This document shows, piece after piece, positions 35,076 to 43,452 of a stretch of 64,000 nt of DNA; positions within the stretch are counted from its first letter, which is position 1, and every line of letters starts with the position of its first letter. Below the pieces are notes generated by a model. It searched no databases and was not told the DNA's origin. It was given only the letters and a program-made list of their open reading frames with translations. Source of the stretch: Acidimicrobiia bacterium (GTDB lineage: Bacteria; Actinomycetota; Acidimicrobiia; Acidimicrobiales; Poriferisodalaceae); contig JAJECP010000011.1 of the NCBI GenBank assembly GCA_022821985.1, positions 21,522 through 85,521 on the forward strand, in the 5' to 3' direction. The position numbers and the translations under genes were made by a program.

Positions 35076-35223
35076 GGGGCACAGATCACCCGCAGGGTTC
35101 AATTTCCACCCATCTGGCGGCAGGTGTCGGGCGCGAGATTGCAAACATGTTACGGTTTCTCGAACTGGTCTGCCGCTCGGATCATGGGGACTTGAGCGCA
35201 GAACGAGAACAGGGGGAGGCGCA

Positions 35224-36627
35224 ATGGACATTGCTGCCGTGGCCACGGACGGGATTCTGACCGAGGCCTACTACTACTTCACCGTCGCGATCATGTGGCT
35301 ATTGCACGTCGGCTTCATGACCTATGAGGCCGGCGTCAGCCGTCGCAAGAACATCATGTCGACGGCCATGAAGAACATCATGACCATCGCCGTGGTGACG
35401 CCGACGTTCTATTACGTCGGCTTCTGGGTGTACTTCTGCATGCAGGAGGGCCTGAAGTTCACAGGGACGGCCGACGGCAACGGCAACGCCGGCGAAGCGG
35501 CCTACTTCTGCGGCGAGGGTTACGTCGTGCCGTGGGACGCCAGCATGAGTCCCAACATCGGAGACAACCTCACGGGAGTCTTCTGGGCGGCGTTCGTGCT
35601 CTTCTCGTGGACGACGGGCTCGATCATGTCGGGTTCGGTGCTGGAGCGAATCCGGATCTCGGCCTATCTGTGGCTGACGGCCCTGATGGGCGGCATCGTC
35701 TGGGTGATCGCTGCTGCGTGGGGCTGGAGCTACGGAGGCTGGCTGGTCATCCACTTCGGCTATCACGACTTTGCCGCGTCGGGCGTGGTGCACGGCATCG
35801 CCGGCATCTTCGCCTTGGGCGTGCTGTTCAACCTCGGCCCGAGAATCGGCAGATACGACGCCAACGGCGGAACGCGAGCGTTCAAGCCCCACAACCTGCA
35901 TCTCACGTTGATGGGGCTCATGATCATCTTCACCGGGTTCTACGCCTTCTACGCCGCATGCCTGTACATCCAGGCCGACACCACCGGCGGCTACGTCAAC
36001 ATCTACTTCGTCCCGGCCACGCTGTCGGCGATCACGTTCACCATCACCATGGCATTCGCGGGCGGCTTCGCCGGCGGCTACATCTTCGCCAAGGGCGACC
36101 CGTTCTGGACGCTGTCAGGCGGCCTGGCCGGCGTGGTGGCCGTATCGGCTGGTGCCGACATCTACAGCCCGTCGCTGACGTTCGTCCTGGCCTTCTTCTC
36201 GGCCGGGCTCGCGTATGCGGCAGGCAACTGGATCGAGCAGAAGGCTCGCATCGACGATGCTGTCGGGGCGGTCAGTGTTCACGGCGTGATGGGCTTCTGG
36301 GGCGTGCTGCTCCTGGGCATCTTCGCCGGCGGATTCCCCGCGAGCGGCGTGGTGGATGTCAAGACTTCGTTCTTGGGCCAGCTCGTCGGTGCCGCAGCGC
36401 TCATCGCCTTGGCGTTCTTCACGGGCTACATCGCTTCGTGGATACTCAAGAAGCTGAACCTGCTGCGGGTGCCGCCCGAAGTGGAACTCGAAGGCCTCGA
36501 CATGGCCGAGTTCGAGACGGACTTCTTCCCCGAATTCGGCCGCGCGGACGAGCCCATTGTCCACGCCGACGGTTCCGAGGAGCCCGCTGCAGGGGTCCTG
36601 CAGGGCGCCTACCGAGACAACCGTTAG
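35224..36627 (+). CDS. amt: Ammonium/methylammonium transporter (Amt family)
   Basis: 467 aa from ATG 35224 with gggggagg upstream. Eleven or more hydrophobic helices. The twin histidines that line the Amt pore are His190 in GVVHGIAGIFALG and His353 in VSVHGVMGFWG. The gate aromatic and acidic residues lie in FGYHDFAASG. Amt proteins carry ammonium and often methylammonium. The C-terminal tail of about 45 residues is acidic. Its position between an XRE-cupin regulator and amine-degrading genes suggests uptake of methylamine or recapture of ammonium from amine breakdown. Three tiny membrane-protein genes follow directly. Confidence 0.9.
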   Translation: MDIAAVATDGILTEAYYYFTVAIMWLLHVGFMTYEAGVSRRKNIMSTAMKNIMTIAVVTPTFYYVGFWVYFCMQEGLKFTGTADGNGNAGEAAYFCGEGYVVPWDASMSPNIGDNLTGVFWAAFVLFSWTTGSIMSGSVLERIRISAYLWLTALMGGIVWVIAAAWGWSYGGWLVIHFGYHDFAASGVVHGIAGIFALGVLFNLGPRIGRYDANGGTRAFKPHNLHLTLMGLMIIFTGFYAFYAACLYIQADTTGGYVNIYFVPATLSAITFTITMAFAGGFAGGYIFAKGDPFWTLSGGLAGVVAVSAGADIYSPSLTFVLAFFSAGLAYAAGNWIEQKARIDDAVGAVSVHGVMGFWGVLLLGIFAGGFPASGVVDVKTSFLGQLVGAAALIALAFFTGYIASWILKKLNLLRVPPEVELEGLDMAEFETDFFPEFGRADEPIVHADGSEEPAAGVLQGAYRDNR

Positions 36628-36633
36628 CTCACG

Positions 36634-36801
36634 GTGTCGGGCGGATGGCTCCAGTTCATCGGCGCTGTGGTGCTGATGTACCTCGTGGTAGGTGCAGCAG
36701 GACTGTGGGCGAAGAAGCAGCGAGCCCGTTTGGCCGACACCAGCGACAGAACACAGAACGCTGAGCACCCCGCTCACAATCGGTCTAGGAGAACCACATG
36801 A
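36634..36801 (+). CDS. Micro membrane protein 1 (55 aa)
   Basis: A short gene from GTG 36634, six bases after the Amt stop, to TGA 36799-36801. It encodes one hydrophobic helix (WLQFIGAVVLMYLVVGAAGL) followed by a basic WAKKQRARL segment and a polar tail, so the N-terminus should be outside and the tail in the cytoplasm. The stop overlaps the next start as ATGA, which supports it as a real gene. No family recognised. Confidence 0.6.
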   Translation: MSGGWLQFIGAVVLMYLVVGAAGLWAKKQRARLADTSDRTQNAEHPAHNRSRRTT

Positions 36802-37010
36802 ACACTTTTCCCTACGAAAGCTTCAATGAAGCCGTGGAAGCGGCTGGGGGCTATTCGACATGGGGCGCACCCGCGGGCACCAACGGGACGATGGTCGTCC
36901 TCGCCCTCCTCGGCATCGCCATCTCGGTGATTTCCGCAGTGATGGTGACTGTCCGCGAAAACGCGCTGCTCGACCACGCGGCCGACCGGCTCGCTGAGAA
37001 GTACAACTAG
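36798..37010 (+). CDS. Micro membrane protein 2 (70 aa)
   Basis: 70 aa from ATG 36798, coupled to the previous gene by ATGA. A polar N-terminal half with aromatic residues (NTFPYESFNEAVEAAGGYST) precedes one hydrophobic helix (TMVVLALLGIAISVISAVMV) and a charged amphipathic tail (LLDHAADRLAEKYN). The opposite arrangement to protein 1 suggests the two could pair in the membrane. No family recognised. Confidence 0.65.
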   Translation: MNTFPYESFNEAVEAAGGYSTWGAPAGTNGTMVVLALLGIAISVISAVMVTVRENALLDHAADRLAEKYN

Positions 37011-37038
37011 CTCGTAGAGCTCACTCGTTAGGACTGAC

Positions 37039-37182
37039 ATGGCTCGCAGAAAGCAAATCGAGTTCCAGGGCTTGCAGGGACACAACAAGAACGTTGAGAG
37101 GGCCGTCGTGGTCTTCTGCGTCGCCTGCATCGTCTTTGTCATCATCGCCGTGCAGGCGGTTGGCGGCGGCACATTTCGCTGA
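37039..37182 (+). CDS. Micro membrane protein 3 (47 aa)
   Basis: 47 aa from ATG 37039 to TGA 37180-37182. A basic polar N-terminus (MARRKQIEFQGLQGHNKN) leads to one hydrophobic helix (VVVFCVACIVFVIIAVQAV) with two Cys, and a short glycine-rich end. It is 28 bases after micro protein 2, with tagga about 12 bases before the start. Third in a set of single-helix proteins directly after amt. Confidence 0.55.
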   Translation: MARRKQIEFQGLQGHNKNVERAVVVFCVACIVFVIIAVQAVGGGTFR

Positions 37183-37326
37183 GTTCCGGCCTGGCCTGAG
37201 CAGTCAGCGCTTCTCAGGCCCGCGCACCGGCAAGCCTCGCGGCGCAAACAGGTCACGGTGCCTGCTGGCTCATGTGCCAGCAGGCACCGGACTGACCGGT
37301 CGTCACGCGATGCAAAGATTGGCGCC

Positions 37327-37767
37327 GTGAACACTTCTCGCAAGCTGATCGCTCAGGCGTGCTTGGTGGCGGCGGGGGCAGCGATGCTGCTGCCGTGGCA
37401 CCTCAACGCCGGTCTCAGCGGCAACCAGACGGTGCTCGGCATCAGCATCGGCGAAGGCCGGCTGCTCGTCTTGGCCTGCGCGGTGACGATCGGGCTGATA
37501 CGGATCGCATGGCGTCCTGCGTGGATCGGCGCCGGTTTCGCAGGTGCCATCGCGGCACGAGAGATCTTTGATCCGTCCGGGATCGGCCCGCCCGGCCAGC
37601 CGCCCGATCCGGGCATCGGCGTATGGATCGCTGTTGTCGCCTCCGCAACGGCCGTTGTGCTGCTGGTGTGGGAGATGTTCGCCGACGTCTCGGGTTCCGA
37701 CGGCGGCGGTGACACTGATGAGCCGCCGAGACGCGGATTCTCCGGGCCGCTCGGCCGACGGCGATGA
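37327..37767 (+). CDS. Hypothetical four-helix membrane protein
   Basis: 146 aa from GTG 37327. About four hydrophobic segments: LIAQACLVAAGAAMLLPW, RLLVLACAVTIGLIRIAW, WIGAGFAGAIAAREIF and WIAVVASATAVVLLVWEMF, with a polar Gly/Asp/Arg-rich tail. No family recognised. It ends seven bases before the chosen start of the Tdm-like gene (or overlaps it by 50 if the upstream ATG 37718 is used), so it belongs to the same transcript. Confidence 0.6.
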   Translation: MNTSRKLIAQACLVAAGAAMLLPWHLNAGLSGNQTVLGISIGEGRLLVLACAVTIGLIRIAWRPAWIGAGFAGAIAAREIFDPSGIGPPGQPPDPGIGVWIAVVASATAVVLLVWEMFADVSGSDGGGDTDEPPRRGFSGPLGRRR

Positions 37768-37774
37768 CGTCTCG

Positions 37775-40153
37775 ATGACGTCTGTGGCCGCAGTCCAAGC
37801 CGAGGTCGTGGTGCCGGGCTTGATGCTGCTCGGGCCGGGAGTGGAGCGTTACCGGGTGACGGGGGGCGGAGCGACGGTGCTCGCGCTCGCCGTCGGCGAT
37901 GAATTGGAGATCGTCGACCCCGAAGGCTGCCAGCCATGCGAGCTGGTCGCATTCGATGCCGACGGGCAGTCGGATCCGGGCCTGCTCGAGGTAACCAATG
38001 GCAGCGCTGCAGCGTCCGCCCCAACCGACCCGGCGGCTGTCGGCATCCTCTCGGCACCGCTGACCGACGCCCGCCGAGTACGGGCCGGTCTCGAGCGCGT
38101 CGGCGTCGATATGCGCGCCGTGCAGGCAGCGACCCCGCTGAGGCTGCTCGACGGTGACACGCCGGCGAACGTCACGGCTCGGGTGACCGCGCTCGACGAT
38201 GTCGCCTGCGTGATCGCGGCACCCGGTGGCCCCATGTCAGCGCACGAGGGTGCTCCGCCCACCGATCTCATCGCCTACATCCATCGCCGTGACCCGGCCG
38301 GCAACGACATCGAGCCGTTGCTGCCGACGCCGCTGGCCGACCCCAGCCAGGACTTCATCGTGGCGGCCAGCACTGCCCACGCCTACCAGGTGTCGAAGGG
38401 CGACTGGTTCCAGGTGGTGGACATGGAGGGCCGGCAGTGCTCAGACTTCCAGTGCTTCGCCGTGGCGGATCTCGAAGCGGGCACCGATCTCTGCCTCGAT
38501 GCCACCATCACCCGCTCGCTCATGGGCGCGAGCTACCCGATGCCGGGCCTGTACTCCAAGTTCTTCAACGCCAAGATGCAGCCGCTCGTGGAGGTGGTGC
38601 AGGACACGGTGGGCCGCCACGACACCTTCAACACCGCCTGCAACGCCCGCTACTACGAAGAGATGGGCTATCCGGGCCACATCAACTGCACCGACAACAT
38701 CAACGAGGTGCTTGAGCCCTACGGCGTGGCTGCACGGCGGGGCTGGGAGGCGATCAACTTCTTCTACAACACGCAGGTGGACGACGCGAATCAGATCTAC
38801 CTCGACGAGCCGTGGTCACGCCCCGGCGACTACGTGCTGCTGCGGGCGCTGGAGGACCTGGTGTGCGTCAGCACTGCCTGCCCGTGCGATGTCGACGCTG
38901 CCAATGGCTGGAACCCCACCGACATCGCCGTCAGGGTCTATCCGGCAGCAAACATGTTCAAGAAAGCGACGGCCATCAGAATGACCGCGGACTCCGAAGC
39001 CCAGCTCACCAAAGAGACCGGATTCCACTCCCGCACCGCTGCGCTGACGCGCAGCTTCAGCGAGTACTGCGGGTACTGGCTGGCCGATCATTTCACGGCC
39101 CATGGCGCCGTCGAGGAGTACTGGGCGTGCCGGCAGGCGGCAGCCGCCATCGACCTGTCGCCGCTGCGCAAGTACGAGGTGACCGGGCCCGACGCCGAGC
39201 TGCTGATGCAGACCTGTGTCACCCGCAACGTCCGCAAGCTGGCTGACGGGCAGGTCGTGTACACCGCCATGTGCCATCCCACCGGCGGCATGATCGACGA
39301 CGGCACCGTCTTCCGGATCGGGCGCGAGAACTTCCGCTGGATCGGCGGCCAGCTCGGCTACAGCGGCGTCTGGCTGCGCGAGCAGGCCGAGCGGCTCGGT
39401 CTGAATGTCTGGGTGCGCAACTCCACCGAGCAGCTCCACAACCTGCAGGTGCAGGGACCTCACAGCCGCCGCATCCTCGACGAGGTCATCTGGACGCGCC
39501 CCGACCAGCCGACGGTTTCCGAGCTGGGTTGGTTCCGGTTCGCGATCGCCCGCATTGGCGACTACGACGGCATCCCGATCGTGGTATCACGCACCGGCTA
39601 CACCGGCGAGCTCGGCTTCGAGGTGTTCTGCCACCCCTCCGACGCCCCGGCCGTGTGGGACGCCATCTTCGACGCGGGCACACCTCACGGGCTCGTGCCC
39701 ATGGGCCTGAGTGCGCTCGACATGCTGCGCATCGAGGCCGGGCTGGTGTTCGCCGGCCACGAGTTCTGCGACCAGACCGATCCCTACGAGGCGGGGATCG
39801 GCTTCACCGTGCCACTCAAGACCAAGGAAGACGACTTCATCGGACGCGATGCGCTGTTCGACCGGCGCGACAACCCCCAGCGGAGGCTGGTGGGGCTGGA
39901 GCTCGACGGGGGTGAACCGGGGGCGCTGGGCGACGGCGTGTACGTGGGGCGCAATCACGTCGGCGAGATCACCAGCGGCACCATCTCGCCCATCCTGCGC
40001 AAGAACATCGCACTGTGCCGCTTGTCGCTGCCCTACAACGAGATCGGCACGGCCGTCGAGGTGGGCAAGCTGGACGGACACGAGAAGCGGATAGCCGCCG
40101 AGGTGGTGCGCTACCCCTTCTACGACCCCGACAAGTCCCGAGTGCGCTCCTAG
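37775..40153 (+). CDS. tdm: Trimethylamine N-oxide demethylase-type protein (DUF1989-GcvT)
   Basis: 792 aa from ATG 37775 (ATG 37718 also in frame). The N-terminal half is DUF1989 (residues about 200-400, with RQCSDFQCF, HINCTDNINE and VSTACPCD). The C-terminal half is a GcvT-type tetrahydrofolate-binding aminomethyltransferase (about 440-790, SRTGYTGELGFEVF, GLSALDMLRIEAG). This fusion defines bacterial TMAO demethylase (Tdm), which splits TMAO to dimethylamine and formaldehyde and can hand the C1 unit to tetrahydrofolate. Cys289, Cys305 and Cys369 have the spacing I remember for the zinc-binding cysteines of that enzyme. The neighbouring Tmm-like monooxygenase and GmaS/Mgs genes support the assignment. 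DUF1989 proteins with other roles exist, so the substrate is inferred. Confidence 0.85.
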   Translation: MTSVAAVQAEVVVPGLMLLGPGVERYRVTGGGATVLALAVGDELEIVDPEGCQPCELVAFDADGQSDPGLLEVTNGSAAASAPTDPAAVGILSAPLTDARRVRAGLERVGVDMRAVQAATPLRLLDGDTPANVTARVTALDDVACVIAAPGGPMSAHEGAPPTDLIAYIHRRDPAGNDIEPLLPTPLADPSQDFIVAASTAHAYQVSKGDWFQVVDMEGRQCSDFQCFAVADLEAGTDLCLDATITRSLMGASYPMPGLYSKFFNAKMQPLVEVVQDTVGRHDTFNTACNARYYEEMGYPGHINCTDNINEVLEPYGVAARRGWEAINFFYNTQVDDANQIYLDEPWSRPGDYVLLRALEDLVCVSTACPCDVDAANGWNPTDIAVRVYPAANMFKKATAIRMTADSEAQLTKETGFHSRTAALTRSFSEYCGYWLADHFTAHGAVEEYWACRQAAAAIDLSPLRKYEVTGPDAELLMQTCVTRNVRKLADGQVVYTAMCHPTGGMIDDGTVFRIGRENFRWIGGQLGYSGVWLREQAERLGLNVWVRNSTEQLHNLQVQGPHSRRILDEVIWTRPDQPTVSELGWFRFAIARIGDYDGIPIVVSRTGYTGELGFEVFCHPSDAPAVWDAIFDAGTPHGLVPMGLSALDMLRIEAGLVFAGHEFCDQTDPYEAGIGFTVPLKTKEDDFIGRDALFDRRDNPQRRLVGLELDGGEPGALGDGVYVGRNHVGEITSGTISPILRKNIALCRLSLPYNEIGTAVEVGKLDGHEKRIAAEVVRYPFYDPDKSRVRS

Positions 40154-40245
40154 CACTGCCTGTGTGGAGTCGGAAGCGACCTGCTCGGCACGCGTCATGA
40201 ATTGGCGTGACACATGAGCCGTGGGTCAACGACACTGCGGGAAGC

Positions 40246-40662
40246 TCAGACCTCGGCGTCCTGAGCGATGATGCGCAGTTCGATCTGCTCAAGGTCGCAT
40301 ATCTCGGGCCAGTGTTGTCCGACGTTTCCTTCGGCCACAAGGATTGGCGCTCGGTGATGGATCGCGGCACCGAGCAGATCGGCGACGATCATGTTCAGCC
40401 GATATTCGATCTTGAGGCGTGTCGCGAGTCCGGTGTACGGCCGTGGGTCGAGGACGTGCAGCATCGACTCCGGTGGGGCCAGTGCCCGACGCACCAGCGC
40501 GGGACTCGCCCGGCGACTCAGGTTTCCGGTGTCTGACGGGCTTTGCAGTGCGAGGAGCAGCCTCGAGTACAGCACCCATGGAATCGCAGGGGATTCGGCG
40601 GGCCAGTACGTGTGGTCTCCTTGAAGCGCCCTCAGCGCAAGATCATCGTCGACGATGATCAC
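40246..40662 (-). CDS. Divergent PIN-domain-like toxin candidate
   Basis: 138 aa from ATG 40662. It opens with MIIVDDDLALRAL, as PIN nucleases do, and near the end has NMIVADLLGAAIHHRAPILV followed by AEGNVGQHWPEI. That corresponds to the conserved third Asp helix and final strand, with the usual fourth Asp altered to Glu. It overlaps the ribbon-helix-helix gene by four bases (ATGA). PIN toxins cut RNA; here activity is uncertain because the sequence is far from typical VapC. Confidence 0.6.
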   Translation of the reverse strand: MIIVDDDLALRALQGDHTYWPAESPAIPWVLYSRLLLALQSPSDTGNLSRRASPALVRRALAPPESMLHVLDPRPYTGLATRLKIEYRLNMIVADLLGAAIHHRAPILVAEGNVGQHWPEICDLEQIELRIIAQDAEV

Positions 40663-41225
40663 GCTTGGGCACTGCGATGCTGGGACGCCGGTTCAGGTCG
40701 TGGATAGACGATGACAGGGCCGTCAAGGGGCTCGTCGCCCGCGAGGAACATGTGCACGATGAACTTGCTGAGCGCCTCGCTTGTCGCCGCAGGCCAATCG
40801 GGCGGTTCGAGGTCACGGGCCATCGTCGCTGGATCGTTGTCCAGCTTGGCGTCGCGAGGAATCCGAACGGCCATCGCATACACGTGCCGGTCCGCCAGAT
40901 GGCCTGTGAACGCACGCTTCGTCGTCGACATCGACGAGACGACGGGGCTGTCGTGCTCGGCGTCAGGCTCGAATGGATCGTCCATTCGCAGATCGGGATC
41001 GTCCTCGAACAGCTCTTGTCGTATCGACGGGTAGTCGCGGGCGAACTCGGCGAAACCTGCCCGCAACTCGTCCTCGTCGTCGCCAGCGGAATCGCCGTCG
41101 AGCCCTGTGAGGACCCGTTCGATGAGCTTGCGCACGCAGTCGCTGATCGTGCTCTGTTCGGCATCGGCGCGCTTGCGAAGCAGCTCGTCGAACTCATCGG
41201 AGAGCAGCACCTCGATGCGTGCCAT
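40659..41225 (-). CDS. Ribbon-helix-helix protein, enlarged antitoxin candidate
   Basis: 188 aa from ATG 41225. Residues 1-45 read as a ribbon-helix-helix DNA-binding unit (ARIEVLLSDEFDELLRKRAD, then DCVRKLIERVL). The remaining 140 residues are unusually long for an antitoxin: an acidic linker (GDSAGDDEDELRAGF, ELFEDDPDLRMDDPFEPD) and then a folded-looking region (HVYAMAVRIPRDAKL, SKFIVHMFLAGDEPL). The gene precedes and overlaps the PIN-like gene, the usual antitoxin-toxin order. The pair interrupts the amine locus. Confidence 0.6.
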   Translation of the reverse strand: MARIEVLLSDEFDELLRKRADAEQSTISDCVRKLIERVLTGLDGDSAGDDEDELRAGFAEFARDYPSIRQELFEDDPDLRMDDPFEPDAEHDSPVVSSMSTTKRAFTGHLADRHVYAMAVRIPRDAKLDNDPATMARDLEPPDWPAATSEALSKFIVHMFLAGDEPLDGPVIVYPRPEPASQHRSAQA

Positions 41226-41514
41226 ACCCGAAGCGTAACCCCCGCCCTCCGAATCACTCGATGCAGTTTCTTGATCCGCGGGACCAGGTCAGTGAGCAAC
41301 CAGAAGCCCAAGGCTGCACAGTCGTTGCCTTCGAACGGCGCGTAATCTCGGCGTCGATGGCAGGGCTTGGACTGCTCGGGTGACGAACGGCACGATTCAA
41401 CGGGCTGAGCCGTCGTATTGGCGAGCGGTACGTCGTGCGTGGGGGAAATTCCCGGAGTGCCGCAGCCGTGCGGAGTGGTGGGCATGGCATTTGGCGTCTA
41501 CATGGGTGCCCTGA

Positions 41515-41814
41515 ATGATCGTGCCGTGGTCTAGGTACTGGGCCTCTCTGAGTCTGCTCACCGCATTCGCCCTGCTGGGCATGTATTGGGTGATGGCGTC
41601 GCTGGCCGGCGGTTGGTGGCTGCATGCCGGGCGCGACCGCTTCCCGCTGAGTCCTGAAGCGATGGAACGCATCAAGGCACGCAAGATCCGCAAGCAGGCG
41701 CGGGACGAGCAGCGGGATGCGCAGCGGCGGGAGGACGGACGCCCTCGGGCAGTGCAGGCGCCGTGTCCGGCGCAAGAAGTGCGGCGGGATGCGCAGCGGC
41801 GGGGAACTTTCTGA
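41515..41814 (+). CDS. Possible small membrane protein
   Basis: 99 codons from ATG 41515. One hydrophobic stretch (LSLLTAFALLGMYWVMASLA) followed by a Trp-rich turn and a long basic, repetitive tail in which DAQRR occurs twice because of the 20-bp direct repeat. No ribosome site and no family. It could be a chance frame. Confidence 0.3.
   Translation: MIVPWSRYWASLSLLTAFALLGMYWVMASLAGGWWLHAGRDRFPLSPEAMERIKARKIRKQARDEQRDAQRREDGRPRAVQAPCPAQEVRRDAQRRGTF
41712..41803 (+). repeat. 20-bp direct repeat pair
   Basis: gcgggatgcgcagcggcggg occurs at 41712-41731 and again at 41784-41803, 72 bases apart. Both copies lie in the weak ORF and are in the same frame. Confidence 0.8.
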
Positions 41815-42081
41815 CCGATCAGCGTCATGCGCAGGTCGGGGCAGAATGCGCGGCGGCGATTTGGGCTGTGACGCGACCGCGGCAGGTCGGCATTGGAGAC
41901 GACTACCGCATACGCGCCCGCATCATCGCTGGGGTGGCTGGATCTTGACCGTGCGGCGAGCGAGCGAGTCGGCGAGTTTCTGGCGGCGCAGGCAGTGTCC
42001 TGCGGCTGGGCACGCAGGTGCAAGACTGGGCGACGTTCTACTCTCGTTGCATAAACGTCTACTCACAGGGGGGATTCGGAG

Positions 42082-43425
42082 ATGACACGGGTAGCCATCA
42101 TCGGTGCGGGACCGTGCGGACTGTCGCAGCTGCATGCGTTCGCCAGCGACAGCTCGGCAGAGGCCGCAGACGTCGAACTTGTCTGCTTCGAGAAGCAGGA
42201 CGACTGGGGCGGTCTGTGGAATTACACATGGCGCACGGGCCTCGATGAGCACGGCGAGCCCTGCCACGGCTCCATGTACCGCTACCTGTGGTCCAACGGC
42301 CCCAAGGAGTGCCTGGAGTTCGCCGACTACGGCTTCGAAGAGCACTTCGGCAAGCCGGTGGCGTCATTCCCGCCCCGGGAGGTGCTCTACGACTACATCG
42401 TGGGCCGGGCCAACCGCAGCGGCATCCGCGACAAGATCCGGTTCAACCACGCCGTGCGGGGCGTGAGCCGTTCGGCTTCCGGCGACGGCTTCACGGTGAC
42501 CACCCACAATCACGCCACCGACGCCACCACCAGCGAGGACTTCGACTGGGTGGTGGTGTCGACTGGGCACTTCTCCACCCCCAACATGCCTCACTACCCC
42601 GGCTATGAAACGTTCGGCGGCACGCTCATACACGCCCATGACTTCCGTGACGCCGTGCAGTTCGAGGGCGATGTGGTGATGGTCATCGGGTCGAGCTACT
42701 CGGCCGAGGACATTGCGTCGCAGCTGTGGAAGTACGGGGCATCGGAGGTCATCTGCTCGTCACGCAGCGGGCCGATGGGCTTCGACTGGCCCGAGGGCAT
42801 CAGCGAGAAGCCGATCCTCACCCACGTGGACGGCCGCACGGTGCACTTCACCGACGGCACCACCGCCGAAGTGGACGCCATCGTCTCGTGCACTGGCTAT
42901 CTCCACCACTTCCCGTTCATGGACGACGATCTGCGGCTGGTGACCGCCAACCGGCTCGCCAGCTCGATGCTCTACCGGGGCGTGGTGTTCCAGCCCGAGA
43001 ACCGCGTCCTCTACCTGGGGATGCAGGACCAGTGGTACACGTTCAACATGTTCGACGCCCAGGCCTGGTACGCCCGTGACGTGATCCTGGGTCGCATCGA
43101 GCTGCCGAGCGCCGATGAGCAAGCTCGCTGGATCGACGACTTCCAGGCCGCCGAGGATGCCGTGGCCGACGACTACGAGGCCATCGACTTCCAGGGCGAC
43201 TACACCCAGGACCTGCTCGACCAAACCGACTGCGGTGACCCGAACACGCAGCTCATCAACAAGATGTTCAAGGACTGGAAGAAGCACAAGAAGGCGTCGA
43301 TCATCGGCTACCGCGACCACGGCCACACGTCGCCGGTGACCGGCACGCAGGCGCCGGTGCATCACACGTCGTGGGAAGAGGCGCTCGACGACTCGCTGGC
43401 GTCCTACCTGGCCGAGTCCGGCTGA
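42082..43425 (+). CDS. tmm: Trimethylamine monooxygenase-type flavin monooxygenase
   Basis: 447 aa from ATG 42082. FAD motif GAGPCG at 8-13; the FMO fingerprint F-x-G-x3-H-x3-F is exact at 178-188 (FGGTLIHAHDF); NADPH motif near GSSYSAED at 203-210. Segments such as GGLWNYTWRTG and SMYRYLWSNGPKE, and the length, match bacterial trimethylamine monooxygenase (Tmm) rather than generic Baeyer-Villiger enzymes. Tmm oxidises trimethylamine to its N-oxide with NADPH and O2, also accepting other methylated amines and sulfides. The Tdm-like gene 1.9 kb upstream would take the next step. A DAO-family gene follows after 27 bases. Confidence 0.88.
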   Translation: MTRVAIIGAGPCGLSQLHAFASDSSAEAADVELVCFEKQDDWGGLWNYTWRTGLDEHGEPCHGSMYRYLWSNGPKECLEFADYGFEEHFGKPVASFPPREVLYDYIVGRANRSGIRDKIRFNHAVRGVSRSASGDGFTVTTHNHATDATTSEDFDWVVVSTGHFSTPNMPHYPGYETFGGTLIHAHDFRDAVQFEGDVVMVIGSSYSAEDIASQLWKYGASEVICSSRSGPMGFDWPEGISEKPILTHVDGRTVHFTDGTTAEVDAIVSCTGYLHHFPFMDDDLRLVTANRLASSMLYRGVVFQPENRVLYLGMQDQWYTFNMFDAQAWYARDVILGRIELPSADEQARWIDDFQAAEDAVADDYEAIDFQGDYTQDLLDQTDCGDPNTQLINKMFKDWKKHKKASIIGYRDHGHTSPVTGTQAPVHHTSWEEALDDSLASYLAESG

Positions 43426-43452
43426 TCGGCCGCAGCCCCAGCCCGGGCGCAC

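Larger units (their letters stand above)
41226..42081. other. Gap of about 855 bp with weak ORFs and a 20-bp repeat
   Basis: Between the RHH gene and the Tmm-like gene. The best candidate gene is at 41515-41814 (listed separately). Others, including a 122-codon plus frame at 41717-42085 and long minus frames, have Arg-rich composition and no motif. A 20-bp direct repeat occurs at 41712-41731 and 41784-41803. The last 60 bases should contain the Tmm promoter. Confidence 0.4.

Noticed and set aside
35149..35165. gttac followed by gaac upstream of amt, resembling a GlnR-type site.
   Set aside because: The spacing (eight bases) does not fit the known two-half-site pattern, and short motifs like this arise by chance.
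40246..41225. Assigning this pair directly as vapBC.
   Set aside because: The PIN-like protein lacks the clean PIN acidic set and the RHH protein is much longer than VapB, so only a candidate pair is reported.
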